A stretch of 64,000 nucleotides of DNA from Candidatus Saccharimonadota bacterium (GTDB lineage: Bacteria > Patescibacteriota > Saccharimonadia > Saccharimonadales > Saccharimonadaceae). The DNA lies in NCBI GenBank assembly GCA_017619315.1, contig JAFZSN010000003.1, positions 56,072 to 120,071 on the forward strand, read 5' to 3'. Below, piece by piece: positions 9,196 to 16,988 of this stretch. The notes below the pieces were generated by a model. The model did not search any database. It had not been told where the DNA came from and saw nothing but the letters and a program-made list of their open reading frames with translations. Position 1 is the stretch's first letter, and every line of letters begins with the position of its first letter. Position numbers and translations under genes: made by a program.

Positions 9196-12100
9196 CTAAG
9201 CGTCAGGGTAATTCTCTCTGTCCGATAAGATATTTATTACCGCATTGTAGAGTTCGAGATTATCTACACTATCCATATTCTCACGGTAGAATTGCTCATA
9301 CTTCTTCACAATGATCGAATCTTCAGTGAACCACTTCACAAGCTGATCTCTCGTATCTTCATAGAATACACTCGGCTCTTCATCGGAAATCCTATCCCTC
9401 AAGTTTTCCATCTCAGCTACGAATGTTTCCCTGTCGCTTTCCGAATAAATCGGTCCATCCCCGCCAAACACATCGGCATTATCATTATCAGACGTAGAAT
9501 ACGATGTTGGCTCCTTTTTATTTTTCTTATCATAATAATTCATCTCTCGCCTCAAAGCATCTTCGTCATCGAGAAGCATCCACTTACGTAGCCAGTCCTT
9601 CGCGTTAATAGCTGTACCACTCGGACGTGTACGATAAATCTGTTTCATCTTACCGGTTTCACCCATAATCTTACGTACCTGTCGCCCAGCAAGATCCATC
9701 TTATAATCTTTAAGTTCTTTCTTGCGTGCTTTCTCTTCTTCCTCAGGAGTATCTTTTCCGTATTTCTTATTTTTGATTCTCTCAGTCTCCTCTTTGTACC
9801 GCTTTTGTTTCTCTTCCGCAGTACCCTCTTCTGAATTTTCATTAAGATAAGTCGCCAACATATGTTCCATTGTAGGATCCCTATAATCAGTCCTCATACC
9901 AAGGATCTGTCCAGTAGTCTGATCTTTAAAGTAATCACCTGTTTTCCTACGATAATACTCTTCCACTTCCTTCTCATGCCCCTTAAACTCTGGGTTCTCC
10001 CAAACAGGATTTAAATCATATACAGGTTCATAATTCTCATCAACAATAGAATTGCCATTCCCATCCTTCTGTTGTTGTAATTCATAACCCGTCCAGAACT
10101 TCACACCACTATTAATCTGTTCGCTTCCCGACATCCACTTAAGGCTTGCCGACAAGAACGCTGGCTCGAAGGCCGTCTGAAGTTTTTCTCTCCTCTTCAA
10201 ATATCCCGTTACGTCCCATTCCCTATTCTTATGCTTCGGATCATACCCATAAGCCTTCTTTAGATTCTCATCCAAGCTAGAAAGCGCTGTACGCTCAATT
10301 TCATCAAACGACGTACCTTCGAGTAGTTTGGCCGAATCCTTCTTAGCATACATAATCTCGCCATCCGGCTCCTCATGATAACCTCTCAAGTACTCATCAT
10401 ACGTTATATACTCTTCCTTACGTTTGTTTTTATTATAAACGTTAGCAGTCTCTAGATTAATATATTTACCAAACCTTCTTAGCGCCGGGTCGCCATTCTT
10501 TACTTCAAACATTAAGAAGCTAGCAAGTGCCTGCGACGCATGAGTTCCTAGCTTTACGCCACCACCAATATCCTTTGCTAACACATTCTTAATCTGATCT
10601 ATCAACAAATCGGTATCACCACGTTGATTCAATACGCGAAGTCCCGGTATGATTGAATCGATATTTTGAGCAGCAGTACCGAACTCAACATTCGTCGTTA
10701 ACTCATTCAACCTGTCTTCCAAATCCTTGGTTGGCGGAGTAAAATCAACGTATTTATATCTCTTTGAATCGAGAATCTTCTTCTGAGTATCGTAAGCTTG
10801 TGCCGAATATGCCGCCGCATATTGTGTATCGTGTAGATTGCCTTTCATGATACCGCTAGCTATATTATAGCGCTGCATTGCTTCCGCTCTCTTTGCTGCA
10901 CTACCAAAGTCATGGATTTTATGCTCAGTGTTAAACCGCACCGTACCATCATCATCGGTTACATATTGATGTACCTCATCGAAATGCGCGTTGATCGCGT
11001 CTTCCATTCTCTGGTAATAACCCTTCGCATTGTTATACTCGACCACTTCGCCTCTTGCTTTCTCCATCTTCAAGTAATCACTTGAAACAATGTTCTCAAC
11101 ATCAAGCTGCTTAATCTTGTCATACAAAGCTCTGCTCCTTGGTTTAACAGTAAGATCACCAAGTCCTTCGTTCAGGTTATTCTTATGGCGTTCAACCATC
11201 TCGGTGTAATTCATATTATCAGACTGGCGTGCATACTCTTCCACGCCCCTCTTGTTTGCAGCACCATACTTATCATAACTCTTGGACACCTTGTAGGCCA
11301 AACCACGATTCTTAATTTTCTCCTGGTAATCAGCTAGCTCTGCTTCCCTAGCGACCTTCCTATTTGACATATACTGCATCAAAGCGAGCGAAGGAGTATA
11401 TACCTGTCTTGCAGCCAAATTCTTCGCCTTGGTATATTGCCTTCGCGAATCCGCCCAGTCCTTGGTCGTGGCAATTGGCTTCGCAGCAATCCCGCGCATC
11501 TTGGCGTTGATTGTACCAAGAACCGTTCCAGACATCTTCATTAGCGACCAAGAGAAGAACAGCGGGAACACCTGCACCGCAATACCGACAATCAACCAGA
11601 ATGCATCCTTTGCGCTTGCAATAATCGCAAACCCAGCCAAGCTCGACGCTCCAAATAATAGCGAGAACATTGGATAGAACACCAACATTTGCACCAGCAA
11701 ATCCTTCCACTTCTTAAACCACTTTTCCGTATTTGGCAAAATATTTACCACAATCGCAAGTGGCGCTACCATCACAAGAAGTGCCACCACCGCCTGACGA
11801 AGGGCAATCGTAATAAGCCCAGATGCTACTGCTACCACAGCGCCAAGCACGATAGGAATGAGCATCCAAATCGTACCATTTTCAAAAGAAACCATCCCGG
11901 CCCCCACCGTCAACATCGCGCCACCAGCAATAACGCTATACACATCTGCATAGGCAATATTCATACTCTCAACTGCCTCTGGTGTCACATCCATATTTGC
12001 AACCACAGTTTCCTGTACCGAAGTAAACACACCTCGAAGCCCATTACCGATTATATTGGACAAATCAATTCCCAACTGGCAGATCAGGAAGCTAAGGTTC

Positions 12101-12711
12101 ACCAACACCGCTGCCACGATCAGCTTTGGCAACGCTTTCTTCAACCCGTAGTTATTAATCCCCAACCCCGTAAGTTGCGAATAAATCACTACGAGTAAGA
12201 AAATAATAAAGACGATATTGGTGACACCTCTACAGTACTTCCAAATCTCATAAATTGGCGCTCCATCCTTCGCTTCAACAGGGTTAACGACCAAAAGCTC
12301 TTCTATGGTCCCGTAAAGCCAGTCTACCGCCTCGGCAATTTTACCCGTAGTTGGACACACCAACCAGCCAATCGCCTCAAGCTGAGTTTGACATTGGTTC
12401 TCACCTGTCTTCTTCTTTTCTTCCTCTTTCTTCTTTTTCTCTTCTTCTTCCTTCTTTTTCTTCTCTTCCTCTTCCTTCTTCTTTTCTTCCTCGGTCTTCT
12501 CTAAATTCGTATCTTCACCCCCAGTATTTTCATCAGCGCCATTAGACTCATCGACATTAGTCACCTCTGTCGTATCAGGCTCAGCATATGCATCACCCAC
12601 AAGGAGCGTACTCGTAATACCAAAAACCCCACTAAGCGCCACAATAAAAGCAAAAAAGTACCCTAAAAAGGACTGTTTGATTCTCTCTCTAAAACACTTC
12701 TTTTCTCTCAT
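9196..12711 (-). CDS. VirB6/TrbL-like polytopic T4SS membrane protein
   Basis: 1171 residues from the ATG at 12711. A longer in-frame extension to 12888 is rejected because it would start upstream of a perfect sigma70 promoter (12743-12771). Order: signal or anchor segment (about 15-45), an acidic stretch, a Lys/Glu-rich low-complexity region (about 70-105), then a block of several membrane segments (about 155-410; e.g. NIVFIIFLLVVIYSQLTGLG, PKLIVAAVLVNLSFLICQLG) typical of VirB6/TrbL channel proteins. A ~750-residue charged soluble C-terminus with no recognised domain follows. VirB6 forms the inner-membrane channel. The gene heads the minus-strand T4SS block. The large C-terminal region may be cytoplasmic or surface-exposed. 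Confidence 0.82.
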   Translation of the reverse strand: MREKKCFRERIKQSFLGYFFAFIVALSGVFGITSTLLVGDAYAEPDTTEVTNVDESNGADENTGGEDTNLEKTEEEKKKEEEEKKKKEEEEKKKKEEEKKKTGENQCQTQLEAIGWLVCPTTGKIAEAVDWLYGTIEELLVVNPVEAKDGAPIYEIWKYCRGVTNIVFIIFLLVVIYSQLTGLGINNYGLKKALPKLIVAAVLVNLSFLICQLGIDLSNIIGNGLRGVFTSVQETVVANMDVTPEAVESMNIAYADVYSVIAGGAMLTVGAGMVSFENGTIWMLIPIVLGAVVAVASGLITIALRQAVVALLVMVAPLAIVVNILPNTEKWFKKWKDLLVQMLVFYPMFSLLFGASSLAGFAIIASAKDAFWLIVGIAVQVFPLFFSWSLMKMSGTVLGTINAKMRGIAAKPIATTKDWADSRRQYTKAKNLAARQVYTPSLALMQYMSNRKVAREAELADYQEKIKNRGLAYKVSKSYDKYGAANKRGVEEYARQSDNMNYTEMVERHKNNLNEGLGDLTVKPRSRALYDKIKQLDVENIVSSDYLKMEKARGEVVEYNNAKGYYQRMEDAINAHFDEVHQYVTDDDGTVRFNTEHKIHDFGSAAKRAEAMQRYNIASGIMKGNLHDTQYAAAYSAQAYDTQKKILDSKRYKYVDFTPPTKDLEDRLNELTTNVEFGTAAQNIDSIIPGLRVLNQRGDTDLLIDQIKNVLAKDIGGGVKLGTHASQALASFLMFEVKNGDPALRRFGKYINLETANVYNKNKRKEEYITYDEYLRGYHEEPDGEIMYAKKDSAKLLEGTSFDEIERTALSSLDENLKKAYGYDPKHKNREWDVTGYLKRREKLQTAFEPAFLSASLKWMSGSEQINSGVKFWTGYELQQQKDGNGNSIVDENYEPVYDLNPVWENPEFKGHEKEVEEYYRRKTGDYFKDQTTGQILGMRTDYRDPTMEHMLATYLNENSEEGTAEEKQKRYKEETERIKNKKYGKDTPEEEEKARKKELKDYKMDLAGRQVRKIMGETGKMKQIYRTRPSGTAINAKDWLRKWMLLDDEDALRREMNYYDKKNKKEPTSYSTSDNDNADVFGGDGPIYSESDRETFVAEMENLRDRISDEEPSVFYEDTRDQLVKWFTEDSIIVKKYEQFYRENMDSVDNLELYNAVINILSDRENYPDA

Positions 12712-12742
12712 ATAAAAACGCCCCCAATAAAGGCTTGCCGTA

Positions 12743-12771
12743 ATTATAGCACACATAAGCGCTTTTGTCAA
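12743..12771 (-). promoter_or_regulatory. Consensus sigma70 promoter of the VirB6-like gene
   Basis: Minus strand TTGACA (12771-12766), 17-bp spacer, TATAAT (12748-12743). Both hexamers are perfect. It is divergent from the WXG100-operon promoter about 50 bp away. Confidence 0.9.
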
Positions 12772-12823
12772 GACTTTTTTCCCAATACCACCCCAATACA
12801 AAAACCCTGAAAAACCTACGCTC

Positions 12824-12852
12824 TTGACAGCCAAAATGCTTAACCATATAAT
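12824..12852 (+). promoter_or_regulatory. Consensus sigma70 promoter of the WXG100 operon
   Basis: TTGACA (12824-12829), exactly 17 bp, TATAAT (12847-12852): a perfect housekeeping promoter, implying strong expression. Transcription should start near 12859. Confidence 0.92.
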
Positions 12853-12860
12853 AAAACTTG

Positions 12861-12869
12861 GAAAGGAGG
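12861..12869 (+). promoter_or_regulatory. Orphan Shine-Dalgarno at the mRNA 5' end (STAB-SD-like)
   Basis: GAAAGGAGG lies 2-3 nt from the predicted transcription start, but no start codon follows within SD range; the first ATG is >50 nt away. It has the form of the Bacillus cry3A STAB-SD, a 5'-terminal ribosome-binding sequence that stabilises mRNA. The stabiliser role here is inference. Confidence 0.55.
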
Positions 12870-12961
12870 TCCCTACACCACAAAACACACTCTATAAAAA
12901 CTCTAATACAGAATAAAATAATATGACAGAAGAAATCGCTGGAATCAAAAAAGGAGAATTG

Positions 12962-13297
12962 ATGGCTCTCAGTGTTGAAATACTGAGATATCATGACGAT
13001 ATTGGCACAATCTTCGGCGAGCTTAATAACCTCATGGAAGAATTGCCAAACAACTATCGAGGCCCGTCATGCAAAACAATCATTTCACAATACAACGCGC
13101 TCAAATCCCAGTACCCAAATATCAAGTCTAACCTTAAAAATTACTCAAGAGACTTGCAAAATGTAGTCAAGTTCTGGGAAATGAGAACGAAGAACGCTGC
13201 CGTAGGTTTCAGTACGGCCGCCAGCGAAGTACGACAAAACATCAAGTCGGAAAAAGAAATAATACCAAATCAACAGTCCGCAGAAAGGAGAATATAG
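12962..13297 (+). CDS. WXG100-like protein (YRG variant), first gene of the T7SS-like operon
   Basis: 111 residues from ATG 12962, chosen because AAAGGAG lies 5 nt upstream. The in-frame ATG at 12923 has no ribosome-binding site. Short and predicted helical, with the central turn motif NNYRGPSCKTI where WXG100 proteins have W-x-G. This suggests a helical hairpin of the ESAT-6/YukE type with Tyr replacing Trp. No signal peptide is present, as expected for T7SS substrates. It ends 1 nt before the next gene. Assignment to the WXG100 superfamily rests on size, motif position and context. Confidence 0.65.
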   Translation: MALSVEILRYHDDIGTIFGELNNLMEELPNNYRGPSCKTIISQYNALKSQYPNIKSNLKNYSRDLQNVVKFWEMRTKNAAVGFSTAASEVRQNIKSEKEIIPNQQSAERRI

Positions 13298-13298
13298 T

Positions 13299-13616
13299 AT
13301 GGGGACAGATATCGGAGCATTAAGCGATGCAGCAAAAGCATCTGGTGCAGCAGATTTAATCAAACAAATCAACACAATAATCATAGATAAAGGGGCCAAA
13401 CAATTAGAGGCGCACTGCAACACGCTAATTACTGGGCTTGAACCTATTTGGGTAGGCCCATCCGCTGAGAACTTTAAGGCAAACATGAAAGCCGATGTTA
13501 ACAAAATCGTTGAAGCTCTTACGACGACCAAAGAAGCAATCGAAAATGAAATCAATACCGCAATGCAAAAGATCATGGATGCCGAAGAAAAATTAGTCAC
13601 TAAATATGGAGAATAA
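13299..13616 (+). CDS. WXG100-family (ESAT-6/YukE-like) protein
   Basis: 105 residues, the canonical WXG100 size. The central motif is GLEPIWVGPSAENFKANM (W-V-G at about residues 51-53) between two long helices. WXG100 proteins are exported as folded helical hairpin dimers by EssC/EccC ATPases. No signal peptide. An AGAAAGGAGAATAT ribosome site precedes the ATG. Part of a tightly packed operon facing away from the EssC gene at 16988-21556, its likely exporter. Confidence 0.85.
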   Translation: MGTDIGALSDAAKASGAADLIKQINTIIIDKGAKQLEAHCNTLITGLEPIWVGPSAENFKANMKADVNKIVEALTTTKEAIENEINTAMQKIMDAEEKLVTKYGE

Positions 13617-13628
13617 AAGGAGAAACAA

Positions 13629-14093
13629 ATGGCACAAACTGATATAGATGTAGCAAACAAAACTATCAATATTGGAGAAGAAGTTGCTAAGGCAAAAAAA
13701 GGGATAGAAAACATCACAGGGATAAACAATTTTAAAGGTTTCAATGTCAAGCAAGATGTCGTCGGTATGGCAAACGATGATGCAGTGAAAGGCTATATAA
13801 CGTACATAACCAAATATGTAGAAGATGTCAAATCCGTTCTTGACGGGATGAACACAGATGTCGATATTAATCTCGCATTCAAAAACCAAACACTAGAAAA
13901 CGATATCCGCACATTTCTTGATGAATCAAAGAAACTATTACAAAGATATGTTGAAGCGCTCAATAAAGAACGCACAAACATTCTAAGTGCACAAAGCGCA
14001 TGGAAATCAGTACTCTCTACAGCTGGAGGAAACTTTTCCAAAGATGCTTCTTCGATTTCGGGCCTAGCCACGAATATCGGTGATATCGGTTAA
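13629..14093 (+). CDS. Helical protein of the T7SS-like operon, unknown function
   Basis: 154 residues, soluble, no signal peptide or membrane segment, predicted mostly helical. Not recognised. The region LDESKKLLQRYVEALNKERTNILSAQSAWKSVL resembles a helical hairpin, and the tail is Gly/Ser-rich. AAAGGAG precedes the ATG by 7 nt. The neighbours are WXG100 genes on both sides, so it could be an LXG-like or WXG-related secreted partner, or a chaperone. The function is context-based only. Confidence 0.7.
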   Translation: MAQTDIDVANKTINIGEEVAKAKKGIENITGINNFKGFNVKQDVVGMANDDAVKGYITYITKYVEDVKSVLDGMNTDVDINLAFKNQTLENDIRTFLDESKKLLQRYVEALNKERTNILSAQSAWKSVLSTAGGNFSKDASSISGLATNIGDIG

Positions 14094-14118
14094 ACAACAA
14101 TTATAGGAGAATTTTACA

Positions 14119-14556
14119 GTGACTACCAAAGCAGACTATCAAGAAAACATTAGAAAATACAAAGCTATTGAGGAGCAACTAGGTAAAATTACTCCTAAAC
14201 TATCGTCGGCGTCACCACTTGTAGGTAACGTCAGTCGCGAGATTGAGACTACCTACAAAGTGGATGGCGACGGCGCCAAAATTGCTTCCCGCGCCGACAA
14301 ACTTAGAAAAACCATCAACACAACCTATTCAAATATAACCAAGATTGTACTCCCCGCCCTAGGCACCGCTATCCAAGGCGCAAAGATCGAAGTGCAAAAA
14401 ATAGAAGCAGCCGAAGAAGAAGCGGCGCGCCTAGCAGCTGAAGCAGCCGCAGCAACCGAAGCAGAACAAACTACAACACTACCAACAGATCCTAGCCAAG
14501 TTCATCCATCGACGGACCCGAACAAGCTTCGATACAAAAGAGGAGCACAAGAATGA
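14119..14556 (+). CDS. Helical Ala/Glu-rich protein of the T7SS-like operon
   Basis: 145 residues, starting at GTG 14119 with AGGAG 9 nt upstream. The N-terminal ~90 residues are helical (YQENIRKYKAIEEQLGKITPKLSSASPL...ETTYKVDGDGAKIASRADKLRKTI). An Ala/Glu-rich coiled stretch follows (EAAEEEAARLAAEAAAATEAE), then a Pro/Thr-rich tail. No WXG motif and no signal peptide. It overlaps the next WXG100 gene by 4 nt (ATGA), indicating coupled translation and possibly heterodimer formation. Not recognised as a named family. Confidence 0.72.
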   Translation: MTTKADYQENIRKYKAIEEQLGKITPKLSSASPLVGNVSREIETTYKVDGDGAKIASRADKLRKTINTTYSNITKIVLPALGTAIQGAKIEVQKIEAAEEEAARLAAEAAAATEAEQTTTLPTDPSQVHPSTDPNKLRYKRGAQE

Positions 14557-14837
14557 TTTCATATATTAACACGAGTGAAGTTGATAGAATCGCAACAGAG
14601 ATGTCGAAGCGCATCGACACCCTAGACAATTATTTCAATTCCCTATTCAAAAGACTCGAAAAAGTCCCAGACGTCACCAAAGAATGGGTCGGTAACTCAT
14701 CAAAAAGCTATTTCAGCGCAATCGCTCGCGACAAAAAAGAATACCTCAACCTTGTTAGCGATCTGAAGATAATTAGCAAAGAGCTAAAAAAAGAAGCATC
14801 CAGCACCGAAGCTCTCATCACAAAAATTAATCAATAA
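14553..14837 (+). CDS. WXG100-family (ESAT-6/YukE-like) protein
   Basis: 94 residues with a central TKEWVGNSSKSYF turn (W-V-G near residues 45-47) flanked by two amphipathic helices, the classic WXG100 layout. No signal peptide. It is translationally coupled to the preceding gene by an ATGA overlap. Likely a substrate and/or structural partner of the EssC-type ATPase encoded divergently downstream. Confidence 0.85.
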   Translation: MISYINTSEVDRIATEMSKRIDTLDNYFNSLFKRLEKVPDVTKEWVGNSSKSYFSAIARDKKEYLNLVSDLKIISKELKKEASSTEALITKINQ

Positions 14838-14849
14838 TGGAGTAAAGCA

Positions 14850-15167
14850 ATGACCAAGCTAGTTTATCCATCAAATGGCATCTACCCACAATGCAAGTCC
14901 AACCTCAATGACTGCAAAAGCGATCTATCATCGGCAGCCAGCTATGCTATCTTTGACGTACCAGAAGATTTCCCATACAAAGAATTCTTAGATAATCTAC
15001 ATACACTTCTAACAAATCTCAGCACTGGATGCGAAAATTTAAAAACTAAACTAAAGGCAATTGATACCTGCTACCAAACTCTTTCTGATAACTTTGACAA
15101 AAGCACATCAAGATTAACCACCACAAAAATTACTAGAAACAACCCAAGAGTAAGGATACCTGATTAA
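14850..15167 (+). CDS. Cys-containing small protein of the T7SS-like operon
   Basis: 105 residues, about WXG100 length, predicted helical hairpin without a W-x-G turn; the middle reads FDVPEDFPYKEF. Four Cys residues (QCKSNLNDCKSD near the N-terminus, then GCENL and TCYQTL) are unusual for the family and could form two disulfides after export. No signal peptide. It lies 12 nt after the preceding WXG100 gene with GGAG at the right distance. Function unknown; probably a secreted companion. Confidence 0.7.
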   Translation: MTKLVYPSNGIYPQCKSNLNDCKSDLSSAASYAIFDVPEDFPYKEFLDNLHTLLTNLSTGCENLKTKLKAIDTCYQTLSDNFDKSTSRLTTTKITRNNPRVRIPD

Positions 15168-15171
15168 ACCT

Positions 15172-16071
15172 ATGGAAAACGCCGAATTCCTAATTAATCA
15201 CGAGAAAGACCAAGAAGCCCCTGCAATAAACGACGCAGAAATCGCGATTAGTCATGGCGATGAGGTAACGAGCGGCGACCCAGTGCCTGATGCCCCAAAA
15301 AGCGAAACTGATACAACCGAAACCTCAGCCGATATAAATAGCAGCGCAATTCCCGAAGAAACCCCAGCGAACCCAGCTGTCGAAGTAGTTAATTCCGAAG
15401 AAATCTCAATCAACCACGGCGAAACACCACTTGCCTCTGCGGATGAATCACCAACCGAAGAGGCGCCAGCCACAACAACAAGCGAAGCCCCCGTCGAAGA
15501 GGCGCCAGCCACAACAACAAGCGAAGCCCTCGTCGAAGAGGCACCAGCCACAACGAACGAAGCCCTCGTCGAAGAGGCGCCAAGCACAACGAGCAAAGCC
15601 CCCGTCGAAGAAGCGCTAAGCACAACGAGCGAAGCCCCTGTCGAAGAAGCGCCAGCTACAACGAAAGTTTCAGGAGGTCAGGATAATTATCCCCTCCCCG
15701 ACAAAAATACCGCCCAGCAAACTCCACCTCCTCCACCGGAAACCGACTCCGCAGCAGACGTAAGAGCCAAAGAAGCCAGCAAAAAATCCCAAGAAGAAGA
15801 ACAAGAATTGTCATTAGCAAACCCAGAGGCCAGCAATAACAATAAACCTTCCGAAGAAAGTTCAGAAGAACTTAATCCAAACTCAAGTGAGACCGAGACG
15901 GAAGCAAATAACAATCCGCCAAAACTGGAGACAAATCCGTCCGAAATCGCACCAGATATTTCAGAGACCAGCCCAGAACCATCGGAAAACGAAACAGAAA
16001 CCCCTACGCCAGACCTCGAACCATCAACAGTTACCCCAGAGCTGACCGAAGCAGAAGCGACAAACGAATAG
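15172..16071 (+). CDS. Acidic, repetitive, intrinsically disordered protein of the T7SS-like operon
   Basis: 299 residues, strongly acidic, rich in Glu, Pro, Thr, Ser and Ala, with almost no hydrophobic core. An 8-residue motif of type E-x-x-I-(N/S)-H-(G/E) appears three times near the N-terminus (FLINHEKD, IAISHGDE, ISINHGET). It is followed by six tandem 12-13-residue units like EAPATTTSEAPVE, then a long Ser/Glu/Pro/Asn tail. No signal peptide or membrane segment. Last gene before the operon terminator. It may be a flexible surface protein or a scaffold; the Thr-rich acidic segments could be ligands for the EssC FHA domains. Function not established. Confidence 0.75.
   Translation: MENAEFLINHEKDQEAPAINDAEIAISHGDEVTSGDPVPDAPKSETDTTETSADINSSAIPEETPANPAVEVVNSEEISINHGETPLASADESPTEEAPATTTSEAPVEEAPATTTSEALVEEAPATTNEALVEEAPSTTSKAPVEEALSTTSEAPVEEAPATTKVSGGQDNYPLPDKNTAQQTPPPPPETDSAADVRAKEASKKSQEEEQELSLANPEASNNNKPSEESSEELNPNSSETETEANNNPPKLETNPSEIAPDISETSPEPSENETETPTPDLEPSTVTPELTEAEATNE
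15457..15665 (+). repeat. Tandem 36-39-bp repeats in the acidic protein gene
   Basis: Six head-to-tail copies encoding EAPATT(T)SEAPVE-type units, 36 or 39 bp each, so copy-number changes keep the frame. A candidate slippage or recombination site. Confidence 0.85.
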
Positions 16072-16084
16072 TAAAAAAGAAAAA

Positions 16085-16117
16085 GACCCGAGCAAATATA
16101 GCTCGAGTCCTTTTTTT
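16085..16117. terminator. Bidirectional intrinsic terminator
   Basis: Stem GACCCGAGC / GCTCGAGTC (one mismatch) with loop AAATATA, followed by seven T on the plus strand and by a T-rich run on the minus strand. It separates the T7SS-like operon from the convergent gene at 16120-16566. Confidence 0.88.
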
Positions 16118-16119
16118 GA

Positions 16120-16566
16120 TTACCCGGCGATGCCAAAGTAATCAATCTCACCGAATTCGGTGTCGTACATTCCTATCATGGGGTTATATCCTCTTCGGAT
16201 TTGCCCCTGGATTAACCAGTCAGCCGTTACGTTATCTATATCATAGACATCCAACCCTTCCTGGAAGTATACTTCCCCATCATTAGTGAGGAATTTTACC
16301 CCAGTAGCCGAATCCGTAACAAGCTTATTGGCTTCGACCTGAGTGACAAATAAGCACCCACCGACACCTTTTGCTTTTAGTTCCTCGACAAGAGCCGGGA
16401 TTTTTTCATCGCTAATGATGAATCCCATCTCCGAATTTTCAAGGAAAATAGTTTTTCCCTTGAGTGAAACCGGAGCCTTGGTTTTCGAGGACGCCAGAAC
16501 GACGCCAGCCAAAGCTACTACTGCTACTACCACTACTACTACAATTGCAAAAAATTTCTTCTTCAT
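16120..16566 (-). CDS. Membrane-anchored extracytoplasmic protein, unknown
   Basis: 148 residues. An N-terminal uncleaved anchor or signal (MKKKFFAIVVVVVVAVVALAGVVL) is followed by a ~115-residue extracytoplasmic domain with no recognised motif (one Cys; GKTIFLENSEMGFIISDEKIPALVEEL). It sits in the T7SS-like locus between the WXG100 operon and the EsaB/EssC pair, with its own perfect promoter. A role in the export apparatus, for example as a substitute for EssA/EssB, is possible but not shown. Confidence 0.75.
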   Translation of the reverse strand: MKKKFFAIVVVVVVAVVALAGVVLASSKTKAPVSLKGKTIFLENSEMGFIISDEKIPALVEELKAKGVGGCLFVTQVEANKLVTDSATGVKFLTNDGEVYFQEGLDVYDIDNVTADWLIQGQIRRGYNPMIGMYDTEFGEIDYFGIAG

Positions 16567-16632
16567 AACTCTCTCTCCTTTGAATCGGTGATTTTTTAAG
16601 GTTCATCAGTAAACAACTAGTTACTAAGCATG

Positions 16633-16661
16633 ATTATACCACACTTAAGTATAAATGTCAA
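16633..16661 (-). promoter_or_regulatory. Consensus sigma70 promoter of the anchored protein gene
   Basis: Minus strand TTGACA (16661-16656), 17 bp, TATAAT (16638-16633), perfect in both hexamers. Confidence 0.88.
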
Positions 16662-16730
16662 TAGTAATGCCATATTTAGCCGATAAAACGACCCCAGTTA
16701 TCGAATCTCAACGATTACAGTGGTGCAACC

Positions 16731-16988
16731 CTATAATATCATCACCAGTTCAGTCCCGTTCCTAATATCTGTATCACGAATCATGGCATCGCCCGGGTAG
16801 CATACCCCAGTCTGTCTATTAATAAGATAAATTTCATCCCTTATCGGCAGTATGCCAGTAGACATACTATTAGTGAGCTGGTTCATTGATTTTACAACTT
16901 CACCCACAGGTTTATTGATCGGAATATAAATTTCATATTCTTCCTCTATTTCAGGCACAAACAATCTTATTAATACTTTATATTCCAT
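16731..16988 (-). CDS. EsaB/YukD-like ubiquitin-fold protein
   Basis: 85 residues. The fold pattern fits the YukD/EsaB ubiquitin-like family found beside EssC in Firmicutes T7SS: beta strand YKVLIRLFVPEIEEEYEIYIP, helix PVGEVVKSMNQLTNSM, then beta-rich GVCYPGDAMIRDTDIRNGTELVMIL. The ATG overlaps the EssC stop by one base (TAATG), so expression is coupled. Cytoplasmic accessory component. The call combines size, predicted fold and position; sequence alone would be weaker. Confidence 0.78.
   Translation of the reverse strand: MEYKVLIRLFVPEIEEEYEIYIPINKPVGEVVKSMNQLTNSMSTGILPIRDEIYLINRQTGVCYPGDAMIRDTDIRNGTELVMIL

Noticed and set aside
11689-12198. 169-codon plus-strand frame opposite the VirB6-like gene
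   Set aside because: His/Asn-rich translation, no ribosome site, antisense to conserved membrane segments.
12400-12500. Lys/Glu-rich low-complexity stretch as a repeat element
   Set aside because: Codon-level low complexity inside the VirB6-like gene, in frame and charged; not an independent repeat.
12712-12888. N-terminal extension of the VirB6-like protein to 12888
   Set aside because: It would begin upstream of a perfect sigma70 promoter (12743-12771) for the same gene, and the extension has no ribosome site. ATG 12711 is used.
12923-12961. ATG 12923 as start of the first WXG100-like gene
   Set aside because: No ribosome site upstream; ATG 12962 has AAAGGAG at 5 nt and gives a normal WXG100 length.
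13145-13750. 201-codon minus-strand open frame across the WXG100 operon
   Set aside because: Runs opposite two well-supported WXG100-operon genes and has no promoter or ribosome site.
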